Positions 50,401-63,100 of a stretch of 64,000 nt of DNA are shown here, in pieces. The notes beneath the pieces are model-generated. The model searched no databases, was not told the origin of the DNA, and worked only from the letters and a program-made list of their open reading frames with translations. Origin of the DNA: Pseudoscleropodium purum. Taxonomy: Eukaryota > Streptophyta > Bryopsida > Hypnales > Brachytheciaceae. The stretch is taken from positions 6,014,001-6,078,000 of the forward strand of contig OZ017797.1 in the NCBI GenBank assembly GCA_963969395.1, read 5' to 3'. The translations under genes and the position numbers were made by a program. Position 1 is the first letter of the stretch. The number at the start of each line of letters is the position of its first letter.

Positions 50401-50726
50401 TACTACGAGTAGAGGATCTCAAACACATTCATTACATGATGAGTTGAAAAACAATCATCCAATTCTTACACAAACATGTTTCTTGTAATTGCCAATAATA
50501 AAATCAATTCATTAGCATAAGCAACAATGTGAACTCAGGAAAGTGACTTATCTAAGCTACAACAATCTTAGAAAGTGTACATAAGTTACGAAAGACAAGC
50601 AAATTGAAAACAACAAATTTGAAATGAAATGAAAACAACCAAGTATTCCTGAATGTATTACATGTACACTTCAACTTCACTTTCGCCAACAACAATGCCC
50701 ACACATTACGATCGACTGACCTTCTT

Positions 50727-52280
50727 TTATACTTTGTATGAATTTGTTCTTTGATAGACAAAAATCAAAATATTAGAGTCATTATTGAGGTCAATAATCC
50801 AATTAATATGGATTTGTTCATTGTTGCAATCAAAGAGGTTGTTAAAGCTCCAAAATTCATCAAAACTATAGGTTGTTTTATGTTCATACATTCTATAAAA
50901 CAAACTCTGGCACACTTTTATAGCCGCTACAAAATTGCATATGTGGACGTCTCACTTTTGAGAGAAAACCACCAATGAATCTATTGCCTCCAAAAGTAGT
51001 AGAAGAGCACACATCCCAAACATTGTGTATGAATCCAAAAATAAAATAAGGCAAGAGTGCACAAACAAAAATGAATTAGAAGAATACTAAAAAGATCAAT
51101 CTATGTAGAAGCCATGCAAAAGACCAATATACAAAGATCAAGTAGGATTGAGAAGTTTTAACCTCTACCTTCTAATTATCTTCTAAATTAGCAACCATTT
51201 TGTATATCAGAGTACAATACTCTAACAAAAGTCTTCGGAGAGGCTCAATCATCAAGATCCACCGCGTTTGAACATTATGGAGCATTATCAAGTCCTTCAT
51301 TATAATAAGTTCAGCTAGCTAACAAAATTACTCAAGTTGCTTGGTGCTTTTGTAGAAATATGCATATGTGATGCCAAAGAATTTCTAAATAATTGCAAAG
51401 ATGCCAAGGTTTCATAGCGCCTTAAAGGCTAGGTTGCACCAATGTACCGTACAATGAACTCCGATTGCAAATGGTGCATGCTTATCTCTCACCTATATAA
51501 TGACTCCTAATCTACACCCTTGCAATGTTGATGCTCTATCAGCACCAAAGTTGACTACTTTTCAAGCAACATTCTCGGCATCTAATCCCCCATCATTATC
51601 AAGTGTTTCCATAATTAGCTTGGACAAATTCTTGGCGTTTGGAAAATATTGCACTTCTTGCAGCACTACTAGTAGCAATACTCTAATCTAATCCTACACA
51701 ATGTACACATAGACAAACAAAACATTTGTGTTGTCTATTGCTATCACCTTGTCTACTATCACAGGCTCATGACTATATAACAAACTATGTTAATGAGTCT
51801 TTGCATTTCTTGCATCAATTGTTTGTACATATATTCTACCATCACCCATCTGTATTTGTTATACCAGTGGACAAACGAGAAATCAAGCAAACTAAAAAAT
51901 TTGTACAAGTGAACACGATTTTCATATTCTTTCATTGGTCGACCATCATTTAGAAGTTAAAAAAGTATAGCAAATTACACTATCTTTTTGCATTCCTCTA
52001 GTGAAGTGTAGTGGTTTCTCTGTTGGATTACCATAGGTAGCGGCTTCATGGCATACAGTCAAAGATTCTTTCAATGCTTCCCACACTTTACTTTAAATTG
52101 TGGCATATCCTTTTTGGCCATGTATTTGCCATCATACTTGAACAAAGTATCAGATTACAAAACCATGATATATGGTTTTCAATTGATGGTTGAGCATATC
52201 TTATACTTCACCTTGTACAAGATCCCATTGCTTACCATGATGCCTTCTACTCACAACAACTTTTTGGCTTGGACAGTTTA
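50727..52280 (-). pseudogene. Third degenerate hAT-like transposase remnant
   Basis: On the minus strand, across frames, I read CHEAATYGNPTEKPLHFT, NAKNLSKLIMETLDNDGG, VNFGADRASTLQGCRLGVI, RDKHAPFAIGVHCTVHWCNL, LHNVQTRWILMIEPLRRLL and DEFWSFNNLF. This is the order of a plant hAT-like protein: a DGAxxxxGxxxGV motif, a GVHCxxHxxNL motif, then KTRWxSMxxPxxRV. It is broken by many stops. The EFWSFKxLL...NEQIHI segment is shared with the plus-strand remnant at 26.7-28.3 kb, so the two are related copies. Confidence 0.6.
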
Positions 52281-54033
52281 GAACTTTTGATGGCGGTCAT
52301 AACGTTTTTGCACCTTCGATCTTGTCATTTATGCTTTGCTACAAGCTATGGTACTTCACTTAATAGGTAGCGTTGTCGTGTAGAAAGAGTTTGCTTTGGG
52401 AAATCACAAGGATTCTTGCTATGATTGAGAATAGTTTGCTATAGAGTTTAGTCAAATTTTTTAGTCTTGAATTTTTAGTCTTTAATCTTCATTCTTCAAA
52501 CTCCTTTCCAATGGCCTATCCTATAGTGATTCTATAAAAGTTAGGATAAAGATAGGTGATAAGAATCCACAGCCTTAGACGGGTAAAACGGGACAACCAA
52601 ATTATGGGCCAATCGTCCAAAAATTGATTCTTAAACCTCAAACCCACAGTGACCAATAAGTGAGTGTCACCAATTAGAATGGCATAAAAGATCGATCATG
52701 TAGGTGATCAATCCCACTTTGTTGTCACAAATACAAAATAGGACTAATAATAAATCACCACATAGTTCGCAACAAAGTTTATAGTATAGAAATCAAAAAC
52801 AATGAATCCCCTAAACTGGTTAGGAACAAAATAAAGACAACAAGCCTCCAAAGTTGGCTAAGAATAACAAGCCACAAGTCACAACACAAAAATCTTCATG
52901 TCTTCATATCTTCATAACTTCAATTCTTTAAACCTTGAAATCTTTGAAAAATATTAAATGAACTTAAATCCGAACTCTAGTCTAGCTACATTCTTTGATC
53001 TATTGTCAAAAATGGCTCCAATCTTCAAATGCTAAGTGCAATAGCAATTTGAAAAGCTGATAAAATAATCTAACACATTTCAAAAATTGTAATTGAACTA
53101 AGATATTGTTCAAAAATTATAGACAAACAAAGTTTCGGCCTTCTCTTTTGAGAGGCAACAGACCTCTCCTATCACAAAATTCTATATCTTCTTCAATTTG
53201 TATCCAAACTCTAGGTATGATGGCTTTTTAGAAATCGAAGCTCACAAACTAAATTTTCTTCAAATTTCAAATTGATCTAAGATATTGTCTAAAAGTTATA
53301 CACAAGCAAAGTCTTGACCTTCTCTTTTAAAAGGCAATAGACCTCTTCTCTTTTAGTACATCATAACGTTTTCTATATTTCTTCACATCCTAAGTATAAT
53401 AACTTTATAAAAATTTAACATCACAAACTGTCTTTTTTCAAAAATTTCGCTCAAAGATGTTTACTTGAATAAGAGTTATGAGTCTTGAAAGTCTCAGTTG
53501 CTTTTGTTGGGTAGCCACTACCTCCATCACCCTTGAATTCTCATAACTTTCTCAATACAAATTCAAATCAATCTTACAAAATCATTTTGGAAAGGCAATC
53601 TTGTAGAAAAACAATTCTCTTAAATTTCATTGCAAAATCATTGGTACAACTCAAGATATCTTCCATCAAAATTCAAGTTCAAACCCTTATTTTTCCCATA
53701 CAACATACAACAACCACCACCTCTCAAATCCGCGGTAGAAGATGATGGCCTATCTACAAAACCCCTAATATAAGAGGAATCAGCCCAAGAAACATCATAT
53801 GGACTTTTTTATCCTCCCGTTGGCCCTAGAAAAACAACTAAAAGTAAGTTCCTATTCATTTTTTAAAGCCAATGAATCCCAAAGGTTTAAACTAGTAAGC
53901 ATATCACTTCTATTTTCCTATGTTGCAACTTCCTACACAAAAAAAACAATATAAAAAATTTAAATTAGATAAAGAACTTTGATCCAAATTAAACGGAAGT
54001 TAAAACAGAAGTTGAAAAAGAACATTATCCCAT
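52281..54033. other. Gene-free stretch with a local ~178-bp duplication
   Basis: No gene is supported. Two direct copies of a segment containing AAGATATTGT, CTTCTCTTTT and GACCTCT begin at about 53101 and 53279. The remainder is AT-rich without recognisable domains. Confidence 0.45.
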
Positions 54034-54132
54034 TTATAAGAATTTGAGGATGTGCTTGATAGCATTTGCCACATAATCTGCACGTTTAGCTTTTGTTAAA
54101 GGATTCATTGGTCTTTTCAACCAATGTTGATA
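54034..54132 (-). pseudogene. Coding remnant interrupted by the hAT insertion
   Basis: The minus strand reads GYQHWLKRPMNPLTKAKRAD, then YVANAIKHILKFL and stop. The frame continues across the target site into 63968-64000 (IMKLDKEGI) when the 9.8-kb element and one target copy are taken out, so the element landed inside an open frame. It is paralogous to 49490-49600. Whether this host copy was functional before insertion is unknown. Confidence 0.5.
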
Positions 54133-54140
54133 GCCAATGC
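54133..54140. repeat. Left 8-bp target-site duplication of the hAT (GCCAATGC)
   Basis: GCCAATGC lies directly before the CAGGG terminus and is repeated exactly at 63960-63967. Eight-base duplications are diagnostic of the hAT superfamily. Confidence 0.93.
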
Positions 54141-54345
54141 CAGGGTTGACACGACGTCCGGACGCGGACGCTGTGTCTGCAGCGTCCGCTGACATTCGCA
54201 GTCCCCGCGGACGCAGCATCCGCCGGGACCGCCCCGTCCGCCCCGTCCATCCGCCTTGTCCGTCCGCCCTGTCTACCCCGTCCGCTTTGATGGCCCTATT
54301 TCCCCTGACCGCCCTACCCAAACTGCCCCGCGGTCACTCCCTTAA
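54141..54345 (+). repeat. Left GC-rich subterminal array (block A)
   Basis: After the 10-bp terminus comes ACGTCCGGACG and CGGACGCTGT, then a run of CCGTCCGCCCCGTCC-type repeats. CpG density is far above the surrounding AT-rich DNA. Subterminal repeats near hAT ends are binding sites for the transposase in the known Ac system; the same role here is inference. Confidence 0.75.
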
Positions 54346-54756
54346 TCTTTAAACAATTAAATGTTAAATGAAGTGCAATGGTTCGCGATTTGTCATTAAA
54401 ACAATGTCTCTTATAAGTTGAAAGATTATAAAGTTTGACCATGAGTCCATGATAGTCTTGAAACTATGAAAAAATTCCAATTCATTTTCAGAAGGCAAAC
54501 TAAAAAAGTTTGTGACTTCAAATATATATATATATATACTATTTAAAAAATCGAGATCAACACAAATACAAACATAATCAATATGGGCAAAATATATTGA
54601 ATTTAATATAGAATACCATACATTGTGTACATTTGGCTAATTGCACATATAATTTTTTTCATTCCAACTCTATATTTCTAAACTAATTTTTAATGCCTAT
54701 ATAACCTATTCAACTACTACTTCTATACTACCAATCTAATATAAATGGCGGAAATG

Positions 54757-56232
54757 TTAATCTGGCATCGGCCAACGATATGTATTAGAAAATCGCGTAA
54801 TCACATGGGCCAAACTAGTATTTTCATCGTTAGTCTTCGAAGAAATGCGCTTCAAGTAAGCATAAAACACTTTTGCAAAGTCATGAAAGGCAAATTGTGT
54901 CGCACTAAGTGTTTTTCGTAGCACGTTGAAATACACCTCTGACATGTTGTTTCCATTCATCCGCCGAGCAATTTTTCGAATGGCATACTCTTCCGACTTA
55001 TGTGAATACATCGGAATGACTTCTACATCTGCACTTGCTTTATGCAAATATGCAATACGTGGATCCACCCAACATCTCCTCTACAAAGTCTGTTTCATCT
55101 CATCTGCTGATGTGAATGTGTACAAAGACTTCATTGGATGAGAAGCTAAGGTGGTCATACCCCAATTGCAAACTCCAATGTACACACGTGACTCATCCTC
55201 TGGAAAATGCAACAAGATGTTGTCCGGAGAAAGATCATTGTGCAAATGTCCAGCAAGATGCACTGCATACATTATATGCGTAAAGGTCCATGTCAGTTCC
55301 GTGCGCTTCTTTCGATATCGCCCTAAACGGTGAGCTTTTACAACCTCCTCTTTGGTTGGATTCGTATACATCAAACGGATTTGAATGTTGTCTGGAAAGT
55401 CCTTATCCATATTCAACATTTGTCGAAGAGTTCCACCATTCCACCAATACGCATAACCTTCACACGTCATTCCGTACACCGCAGCAAACCGTATCACACC
55501 CGCGTGTGGAATTCAAATAGCCATTGATTCATTTTGATGTTCTAACTTTGCAAGATCGGGTCGAGTTTGGTGGTGAATGGATTTCTTTGCCGCAAACTCC
55601 TAGTAAGGAAGTACTCCTGGACATCCTTCAATACGGACCTTTCGAATCGTTGCATATCCACCTCTCATCATTCTATCATCAACAGCAATCACACGTGCTG
55701 TATCTGGAAGTGCTATTAGATGCCGTTTGGTCCTTTTCGCTTCAACAACTCTATCATTGCTTTTCCACCAAGCAATTGAACCAACTCGATTGTGCCTTTT
55801 GGCGAATGGAGCACATCGCCCCCTAAATAAGTCCGCTTTCAGAATCACTTCTTCAAACTGAGCGTCATTGGGTCGATATTCCTTGCCATATTTAACCAAA
55901 ATGACTTTGGAATTCCACAAAGCGTCATGAACCTTGTTCTCCAAACATTTGGTGAAGTGCGTTTTATGCATTTCGTTATGCCACTTTGCCACATTCAATG
56001 CATTCAACAACATCTATGTCATGTCTACCCTGAATTTAGACACGCACTCCTCTTGATATCTGATGTACTTATTGTCTAAAGACAATGTTGTTTCCGATTC
56101 ATAAAATTGAACAATGCGCTCGATCATGAATTTTTTGCATTCCTCCGAAGGACTTTGGCAAGCTACCTCCAAGTTTGATGGTCCCTCTTCATGTTTAAGC
56201 TTCGCAACCTTCTTCTTCCCCTTCGTCATCAT
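54757..56232 (-). pseudogene. Protein-kinase-like cargo gene, one frame with four internal stops
   Basis: A single frame of 491 sense/stop positions plus TAA runs without indels from ATG at 56232. It is cut by TAG (56014, 55600, 55081) and TGA (55513). Approximate positions: residues 1-180 are unrecognised and begin with a Lys-rich MTKGKKKVAK. A glycine-loop-like RGGYATIRKVRI lies near 190. The presumed beta-3 lysine is in EFAAKKS near 215. The hinge is YAYWWNGGTLRQML. The catalytic loop HNDLSPDNILL lies near 331, with Asp and Asn kept. The DFG site reads NWG near 356, so the metal-binding Asp is Asn. This combination suggests a plant protein kinase or pseudokinase fold. The gene points away from the transposase, with GC-rich arrays at both sides. 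Its role in the element is unknown; a captured host gene is the simplest view. Confidence 0.78.
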
Positions 56233-56419
56233 GACAAATGAAACTGATATAGATGAAATTTTCTAATTTAAATGTGAATTCCATGCACAAATGTTAAAAA
56301 AATTGGCAACAAGGGGGCCCCAATAAACCACTCTTGCCTTGCCTCGGAAAGGAGCCAATGGAGGATGAACCACCAAGTTCTCCACTCCACCTTGTATTCA
56401 CAAGGGGCAAAGCAAAAGT

Positions 56420-56769
56420 GACAATGCAGACGGCCCGTTCGCCCCATCGGACGTGGCGGACGGATCGGCCGTCCGCCTCCCCGAAACCCTAGAGCCTCGT
56501 CCGCTGGATCGGATGGCCATGGGTGGACAAATCTGGCGTTCGCCTGATCAGACGAGTAGGGCCAGACGGCCCCAAACCGTCCGCTCGATCAAACGGTCCC
56601 GGGGGGGGGGGGGTGGACGCATCGGCCGTAACCGGGCGGACGGGTATTGGGGTAGACGGGGCGGACAAGGCGGATGCCGGATCGGACGGACAAGGCAGAC
56701 AGGTATCGGGGCGGATGGGGTCTGGGCGGTTGGAGCGGGTATGAGGGCGGACAGGGCGGTTTGACCCTG
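56420..56769. repeat. GC-rich array beside the kinase-like gene, ending like a hAT terminus (block B)
   Basis: Repeats of GGACGG/GGCGGAC with a 12-G run near 56600. The array starts about 190 bp upstream of the kinase-like ATG, so it overlaps the presumed promoter. Its right end, TTTGACCCTG, inverted is CAGGGTCAAACCG, against CAGGGTTGACACG at the element's left end. AAACCCTAG, a telo-box-like motif, is at 56484-56492. It could be promoter DNA or the right end of an inner hAT unit. Confidence 0.6.
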
Positions 56770-57619
56770 AAGCACTTCGACGTCCATATTTTGCACGATA
56801 AACAGAGGTCTTCATGGCACTGTATAGTCCAACTAACTTTTCATTCATTCAATGTAAAATTTGAAATTAAAAAAGGTAGCCTTCCTTTATGACCAAATTT
56901 ATAAATTCTTGGTAAATTATATTTTTGTACAAAGATATGAGCTAAAATGTGCAAAAATTCACGAAAGGATTGCGATGTTTAATATATGTACCCAAATATT
57001 CACGTTGCATTGTGTATAAAGCAATTGTAAAAAGGTAGTTGAATAAAAATTCTACTATTAAATTGAATTAGTTGATGTCTAATCACTTAGTAAACCGCTA
57101 AATGTCCAAGTCTTTGCAAGTGTGTTTTGGCTATCGAAAAAGAGCATGAACTTATAGTTATCCCCAATGAAGCAAATTGTTCTTTTTTCAAAATCTAACG
57201 GTATAGATGTTTAACCCCTAAAGTTCTTTTTACTAAAAACACTTCAAAACTGCCATTAGTAGTGCAAATACCAAGTCTTGGAAGAAAAATACTTTTGGGC
57301 ATATGTAACTGTAGGATCTTGTAGTAAATTAGTTGGAAAAGATGTGGAAAAAATTTTAGACAAATCCACCATTTGGATTGTAAGATATTAGATATTGAAT
57401 GTTTCATTTAAGGGGGCTACTCAATTATGTCTATTAATGAACAATTGATAGGCTAACAAACCTAACTTAGCATGTATTTTAATATTTGTTGCAATTGTTT
57501 TAGAAATATTATAACATAATACTATTATAATATTCTTATAAATGATATAGTACTAAATCATTTCAAAATCAACAACATTTGAACACAATCTGTCAATCTT
57601 ATCTTCCATACTCCTTTAA

Positions 57620-57621
<2 letters not shown>

Positions 57622-57676
<55 letters not shown>
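57622..57676. repeat. (AT)n microsatellite, ~27 units
   Basis: Uninterrupted AT dinucleotides inside the hAT spacer. Confidence 0.95.
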
Positions 57677-57680
<4 letters not shown>

Positions 57681-59415
57681 AAATATATTAGATAAATCAA
57701 CATGAACAAATCAATGATTATATATTTCATAAATCTATTCTTCATCAATCAAATAAGAGTGCATGTTCAAATATAGACAAAGATGGTTTCTCCATTTGTT
57801 CCCAAAAAATAGATAAACAAATAGAGAAAGATATGAAGTGAATGTTACTTGGAGAATTGGAGGGAAAGAAATTGAAGTACTCAATTGCATTTTATTAAAT
57901 TGGAAAATTGCATGTGGATGGCATGAATTAATCTTCATAGATGCTAAACTCATACGAGTTGCATTTCAACATTTATGATTTATGCAATTGATTGAATTGA
58001 AAGCTCTTGTAATTACATTTTCAAATTTTCGATTCAATCATTCACATTTGGAGAAGTGATTTATGATAGATTTATAACTTTAAATGTGAAAGCATTCAAT
58101 GCCTTTATGTATTTGTTCATCAATATATTAATTTTAAATAAATAATATTTTTTTTTATAACGTATGCATAAACCATTGCATTAAAAAAACAAAAAACTAA
58201 GAGCCAAGCCAAATAGGCTAGTCAAATGAAGAGAACAAGAGAACAAGAGCCCTACGAGAAAGCAAAGGAAAAAAAAAATATCAAAAGGATTCAAAGGAAG
58301 GAACAAGATGCATTCTTGCAAGACCATAGAATACATAATGATTTCAAAATCTAAACACAAATATATTTTCTATTTCAATGATAGTCAAAAATGAACTACC
58401 CTGCTCTCAAAGATTGTACAATGTACACGTTATACAAAATGAACATATAACAGAAAGAGTAGAAGACATCGTTTATCATGATTGAAAACTGAAATGATTT
58501 TTTCTTTCTATGTAGAATATTTTATGAAATGTAACAATGTATTTAATTATCATAGTAATTGGTAGAAATCTTTGTACAATACATAGAAACATTTCATTCA
58601 TGTGGAGTTTTTTCATTTATTTAGGATTAAAATTGAAGTATTATACTCTATAAAGTACAAACCGAAAACAATACCATATACCTAAGTTCAAAAGTTTGCA
58701 ATTGTTTCGTGAATTCATTTTGAAAACTCAAACGAAGAAATATTTTATAATCAATATATTGTTCATTTCAATCATTTCAAAATTCGAATTCCGAATTCAA
58801 TTCCTATTTATAATAGAAATTATGTTTGTCAATTTTTTAGATCTTTTAACAATGAACCCTCTTTTTTAAAATTAATATTGAAAAACATTTGAAATAAGAA
58901 TATTGGAATTACCTTTCAAAATAAATATAGCACATGTATAAATGTATAATGTATTCTACTCAACCAACTCAAGTAACGAATTTTTCTATGTTTTTAAGGA
59001 AAAATATAGCCATACATGATTTGAAAGTTCAAACATTGATTCTTTTTTTTTGTTTTCAAATCTAATCAAAATTTCATTAAAAAATATGAAAGACTCGATG
59101 TTCATTTGAAGATCGTGATGCACTTTTAATGAGAAATCACAACCGTTCATTAAATATCATGAGGTTGAAATCCATTAAACTGTTATTCTAATTATGTATT
59201 GGGGCCTTTTTAAAAAATTTCATTTGCTTACAATGAAAAAGGAATTGATTATTTCTGCAAAACATTTGATTTTCTAATGAACTTTAAAAAAATCCCCACC
59301 ATCTTCAGATCTTCTCAAAACCTATTTAGAGGGATAATATCAGTAAATAACCCAAACATATTCAACTTAACCACATTCCCCTCATTTGTAAAACAATTTA
59401 GGGGAGAAAAGAAAA

Positions 59416-59450
59416 GGTTTAGGGTAATTAGGGTATAGGATTTAGGGTTT
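59416..59450. repeat. Short telomere-like TTTAGGG stretch
   Basis: Reads GGTTTAGGGTAATTAGGG, a short gap, then GATTTAGGGTTT. This is two plant telomere units with degenerate spacing. It lies about 650 bp upstream of the transposase start. Confidence 0.6.
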
Positions 59451-59583
59451 ACATTTTTTTTTTAAATAATATGATAAATCAATTACATTGATCCTCATTT
59501 AGCAATGATTATTAGGCTGTTTTTTTTTGGAAATGTTACCGCTCTTTTTGAGTAATATTGGTCTCATAGGATGCTCCAATGGA

Positions 59584-59800
59584 CAGCTGGGCGGACGCTG
59601 TCGGCAGTCAATGTTTAAGTGGGGCGGTCGGCGTGTCCAAAGCACGGACGGCGTCGGAAGGCGGACAGTGCGAACAATCCCGTCCGACCGCCGCGTCCGA
59701 CCGCTCTTCCGCCTCATCCGTCTGACCGCCCCGTCCGCCCCATCCGACCTATTCGCCCGTCCACCCGTCCACTTCAGCCCCGTCCGGGCCGTTGCTTGTT
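59584..59800 (+). repeat. GC-rich array upstream of the transposase (block C)
   Basis: Begins CAGCTGGGCGGACGCTGT. The CGGACGCTGT and following GCAG match the left subterminal region (54164 onward) in the same orientation, 16 bp closer to the start. CGTCCG/CCGCCC repeats follow. A telo-box AAACCCTAA is at 59810-59818. Either the promoter of the transposase or the decayed left end of an inner hAT unit. Confidence 0.55.
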
Positions 59801-60101
59801 TTTGAATGGAAACCCTAAAAATGAACCTTAAATTTTCTGGAAGGGACTATAAATGTTACAAGAGAAGCTTTTATATTCACTCTCGAAAAACCGAACGCTA
59901 AGATTTCCAAGGGCTATGAGCTTCAATTTATTGTGTCTCTTGCTTGATAATGCATAGTTCGGTGGATGGGGGGGCTTTGATTTTCAAAGCTTTGTGTGAC
60001 TAATTTCATTGATATTGTATATATTGTCACATTGTGGGTTTCAAATTTAAAACATTCTATTGGTTTCTTTTGAAATTGAGGTAAAACATACACTTGTCAG
60101 T

Positions 60102-63100
60102 ATGGTGGCCAAACCGACGGGGGATTTTTCTCCTTGGTATAGTGTGCCAGAGGATGGTAAAGTAAAATGTAGGCTTTGCAAAGCGATCATGTCAAGGAGG
60201 CTCAGTCGTATGTTCAGCCACTTAGGCTATTCTGAGCCTAAAGGTATACGTGATAAAGGGGTGAGCCTTTGTCTACGATTACCAATGGCAGTTCAAGATT
60301 TATTTCAGCATTGCGAAGGAGTTTTTCCAAAACACGTTGTAATGGACAATGTGGATGGCAACCCTGACCCTTCAGATGTCCAAGAGTTTTCGGCCGGAAA
60401 GGCTGTGTCGCATTCTGACCACGAAGACTCTTGTCCAGCATCCAAAGAATTGGTATCAATGGTATGTGCCACAACTGAAATGATTTTGAGTACGGAAGCT
60501 TCTGGTGAACGTGAAACCCCGAGGGCATCAAGTTCTAGGCTTCAGAGGCAAGGGAGCTTAGTGAATGGGTTTGAAGAAGGTCATAGACGCAAATTACATT
60601 CAGTGTGGGCAAAATTTTTTTATTCGGCGAACATACCATTTTCCGTGGCTCGAAATCCAGCTTTTAAAGAAGCAGTGAAGAAAACGGCTGCGTTCGGTAG
60701 GCCATACATTCCTCCCTCATACCACGACCTTCGGTACAAATTGTTAAATGAGGCAGAGACCAACATTCAGACAAGGTTGAATGCACGGACCGAAGATAGC
60801 ATTCGAAAATTTGGAGCAACATTGTCCATTGATGGATGGAGCTTAGTGACTAATCGACCTCTCATCAATGCCATGCTTGTATCATCCGTAGGTGAAGAAT
60901 TTCTTGGATCTGTGGATACAAGTGGTTGTGAAAAAAATGCGGAGTACTTGGCAGCTGTGTTGGAAAAGTTCATTGAACAAGTGGGGTCCAAGAACATCGT
61001 GTTAATAACTACGGATAATGCTCCCGTGAATCCGTCTGCATGGGATGTAATATCTGCAAAATATCCTCATATTTTTTACCAAGGATGCGTGGTACATGCA
61101 TTGAATTTGTTGTTGAAGGATTAGGCTGCACAGAAATGGATTGCTTCCAAATTGGATAAAGGAGTTCTTGTAGCTAAATTTATCAAGAAGAGACATATGC
61201 CGCTAGCTCTATTGCGAAAGTATTCGCCAAATCTTGGTCTCTTGATGCTTGGGGATACAAGGTTCGCCTCTAAATTTATTATGATGGAGCGTTTGACAAA
61301 ATTGAGAGGAGCATTGGAACAAACGATGGTAGATCCGCAATGGATTGAGTATGTACATACTCTCAAGAAGAAACGTAGAGCCAAAGTCCAACCAAAAGAC
61401 TTGGCTTTAGCGGTGAAGAAAATTGTTCTTGATGACCATTTTTGGAATCGGTCCATCAATTATGTGGAGATGGTTGAACCAATCATATGTGCACTCCGTG
61501 ATTTGGATTCAAAATCACCATGCATGGGGAAGGTGTTGCATATCATGAGGAAGTTAGAAAAGCACGTGAACGAATTACAAAGTCCACCATTTTCTTTGCT
61601 AGAAGAACTTGCAATTCCATTGGTACAGTCTTTTTATGCTCGAAAAAGAATGGTGGACAACGATCTCCAATCAGCCGCAGCTCTTTTGAATCCATACCTT
61701 CTTCATGACAAAGAATTAGCGGATGACGCAGATGCAATGTCAGGATGTAAGAAAGTTTTGGAGAGAATATGTAAACCGGATGATATGCAGCAGTGGTGAA
61801 GGAATTCGTGGCTTTTTGACACAAAGAACCTGCATTCCACAATATGTTGAATCCGGGAGATCAAATGTTGTCCGCACATGCTTGGTGGGATTTTGAAGGT
61901 GCATGTGGCAAGTTTATAGCTCCATTAGCGAAGAGGATATTGGCTCAACCGGTGTCATCATCTTCATGTGAACGGAATTGGAGCAACTATTCTTTTGTTC
62001 ACAACAAATCTCGAAATAAATTGAAGCCGGAGAGAGCAGCGGATTTGATGTACGTGTATACCAATTCCAAAGTATTAAACGCATCGAAGGAAAAAGATGA
62101 AAAAAAATGGTATAATGATAATGTGGATCTGATGGAATCAAAGGATTCAGATAGACCGACGTTAGAAGACGATGATGACGATGATGACGAGGATTTGGAA
62201 AGGGCCCTTTTAGTTGTAGATGGCGGAGATGACTTCAATCGTGCGACAGCATGAGGAGATGAAGATGTTATGGAAGGCTTTCCCGATTTGGTAAATGATA
62301 CGCATGATTATCATCTAAACCGCAAGGATGTCGTTCCCGACAATGCAAACGATGCATATACCTTTTGTGAAGACGAGGACAATGTAGGGGTACAGGCGAA
62401 TCTACCTTCTTTAACTGCATATTGCAATGGAATGGGATTCTTGAATAGCGAAAACATTCTATCGGAAAAAGCAAACGCTATTGCCAAAGAGGTGAAAATC
62501 AATGAGAATGCTATTGGTGATGATGGGAGAAATGAAGAAGTTTTAATTTCTCAATCTCCATCTGTGGCATTAAATGTAATGCAAGGAAACAATAGAAGAG
62601 AAGATGCGGTCATGGAGGTGGACGTTCCAAAAGATGTGGGCAACAATAGTGGTGATGAGGGGGAACCAAATATTGCGGTACAGAAAAATAGTGATTCACT
62701 TGAGATGGCAGTCACAAATTCGGCAATTGTGAAGAGTGATAAAGGAAAAGAGCCAATGAAGTCAATTTTTGAAGTACCGAGATCTAGTGCTCTTCCATCA
62801 ATACCGTTGAAGTCTGTTAGCACATGATTGGTCGGATTGGATGATTCTCAGAGCTTTGGATATGGAAAACGCCTAGTGAACATTTCCAAAGAAATTTCTA
62901 CAGGCGGTAATCTACGGAAAGTAGCGTCATCACCTACAAGCCTAAGTGATACGGATAGTGATCGGATGTCATTGGCATCTTTGCGTGATCGCAATTTAGG
63001 AAAAGGAATGGCGCAAGAACCCATCAAATCAACAAATGGCACTCTATTACTTCAAAAGAAAACCAAAGTGGAGATAACCATTCATGGACATGTCGACCCT

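Larger units (their letters stand above)
56770..59583. other. AT-rich spacer between the two gene modules of the hAT
   Basis: 2.8 kb with no gene. It contains a fragment of the TIR family of 7.3-11.9 kb (TTTAACCCCTAAAG at 57210, GTAGGATCTTGTAGTAA near 57311), a 55-bp (AT)n tract at 57622-57676, and TTTAGGG-type repeats at 59416-59450. Composition is like the host DNA and unlike the flanking GC-rich arrays, so it looks like captured or inserted host sequence. Confidence 0.6.

Noticed and set aside
54137..54352. 71-codon frame at the left hAT end
   Set aside because: Same cause: CpG-rich subterminal repeats.
56453..56892. Several overlapping open frames on both strands, Arg/Gly/Pro-rich
   Set aside because: They lie in the GC-rich GGACGG array, where stops are rare in all frames. 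The products look like repeats of the DNA words.
59576..59583. CCAATG just before the third GC-rich array, resembling the GCCAATGC target duplication
   Set aside because: Only six bases match and the adjoining terminus is not CAGGG, so it cannot be called a target duplication; noted only as a weak hint for the compound-element idea.
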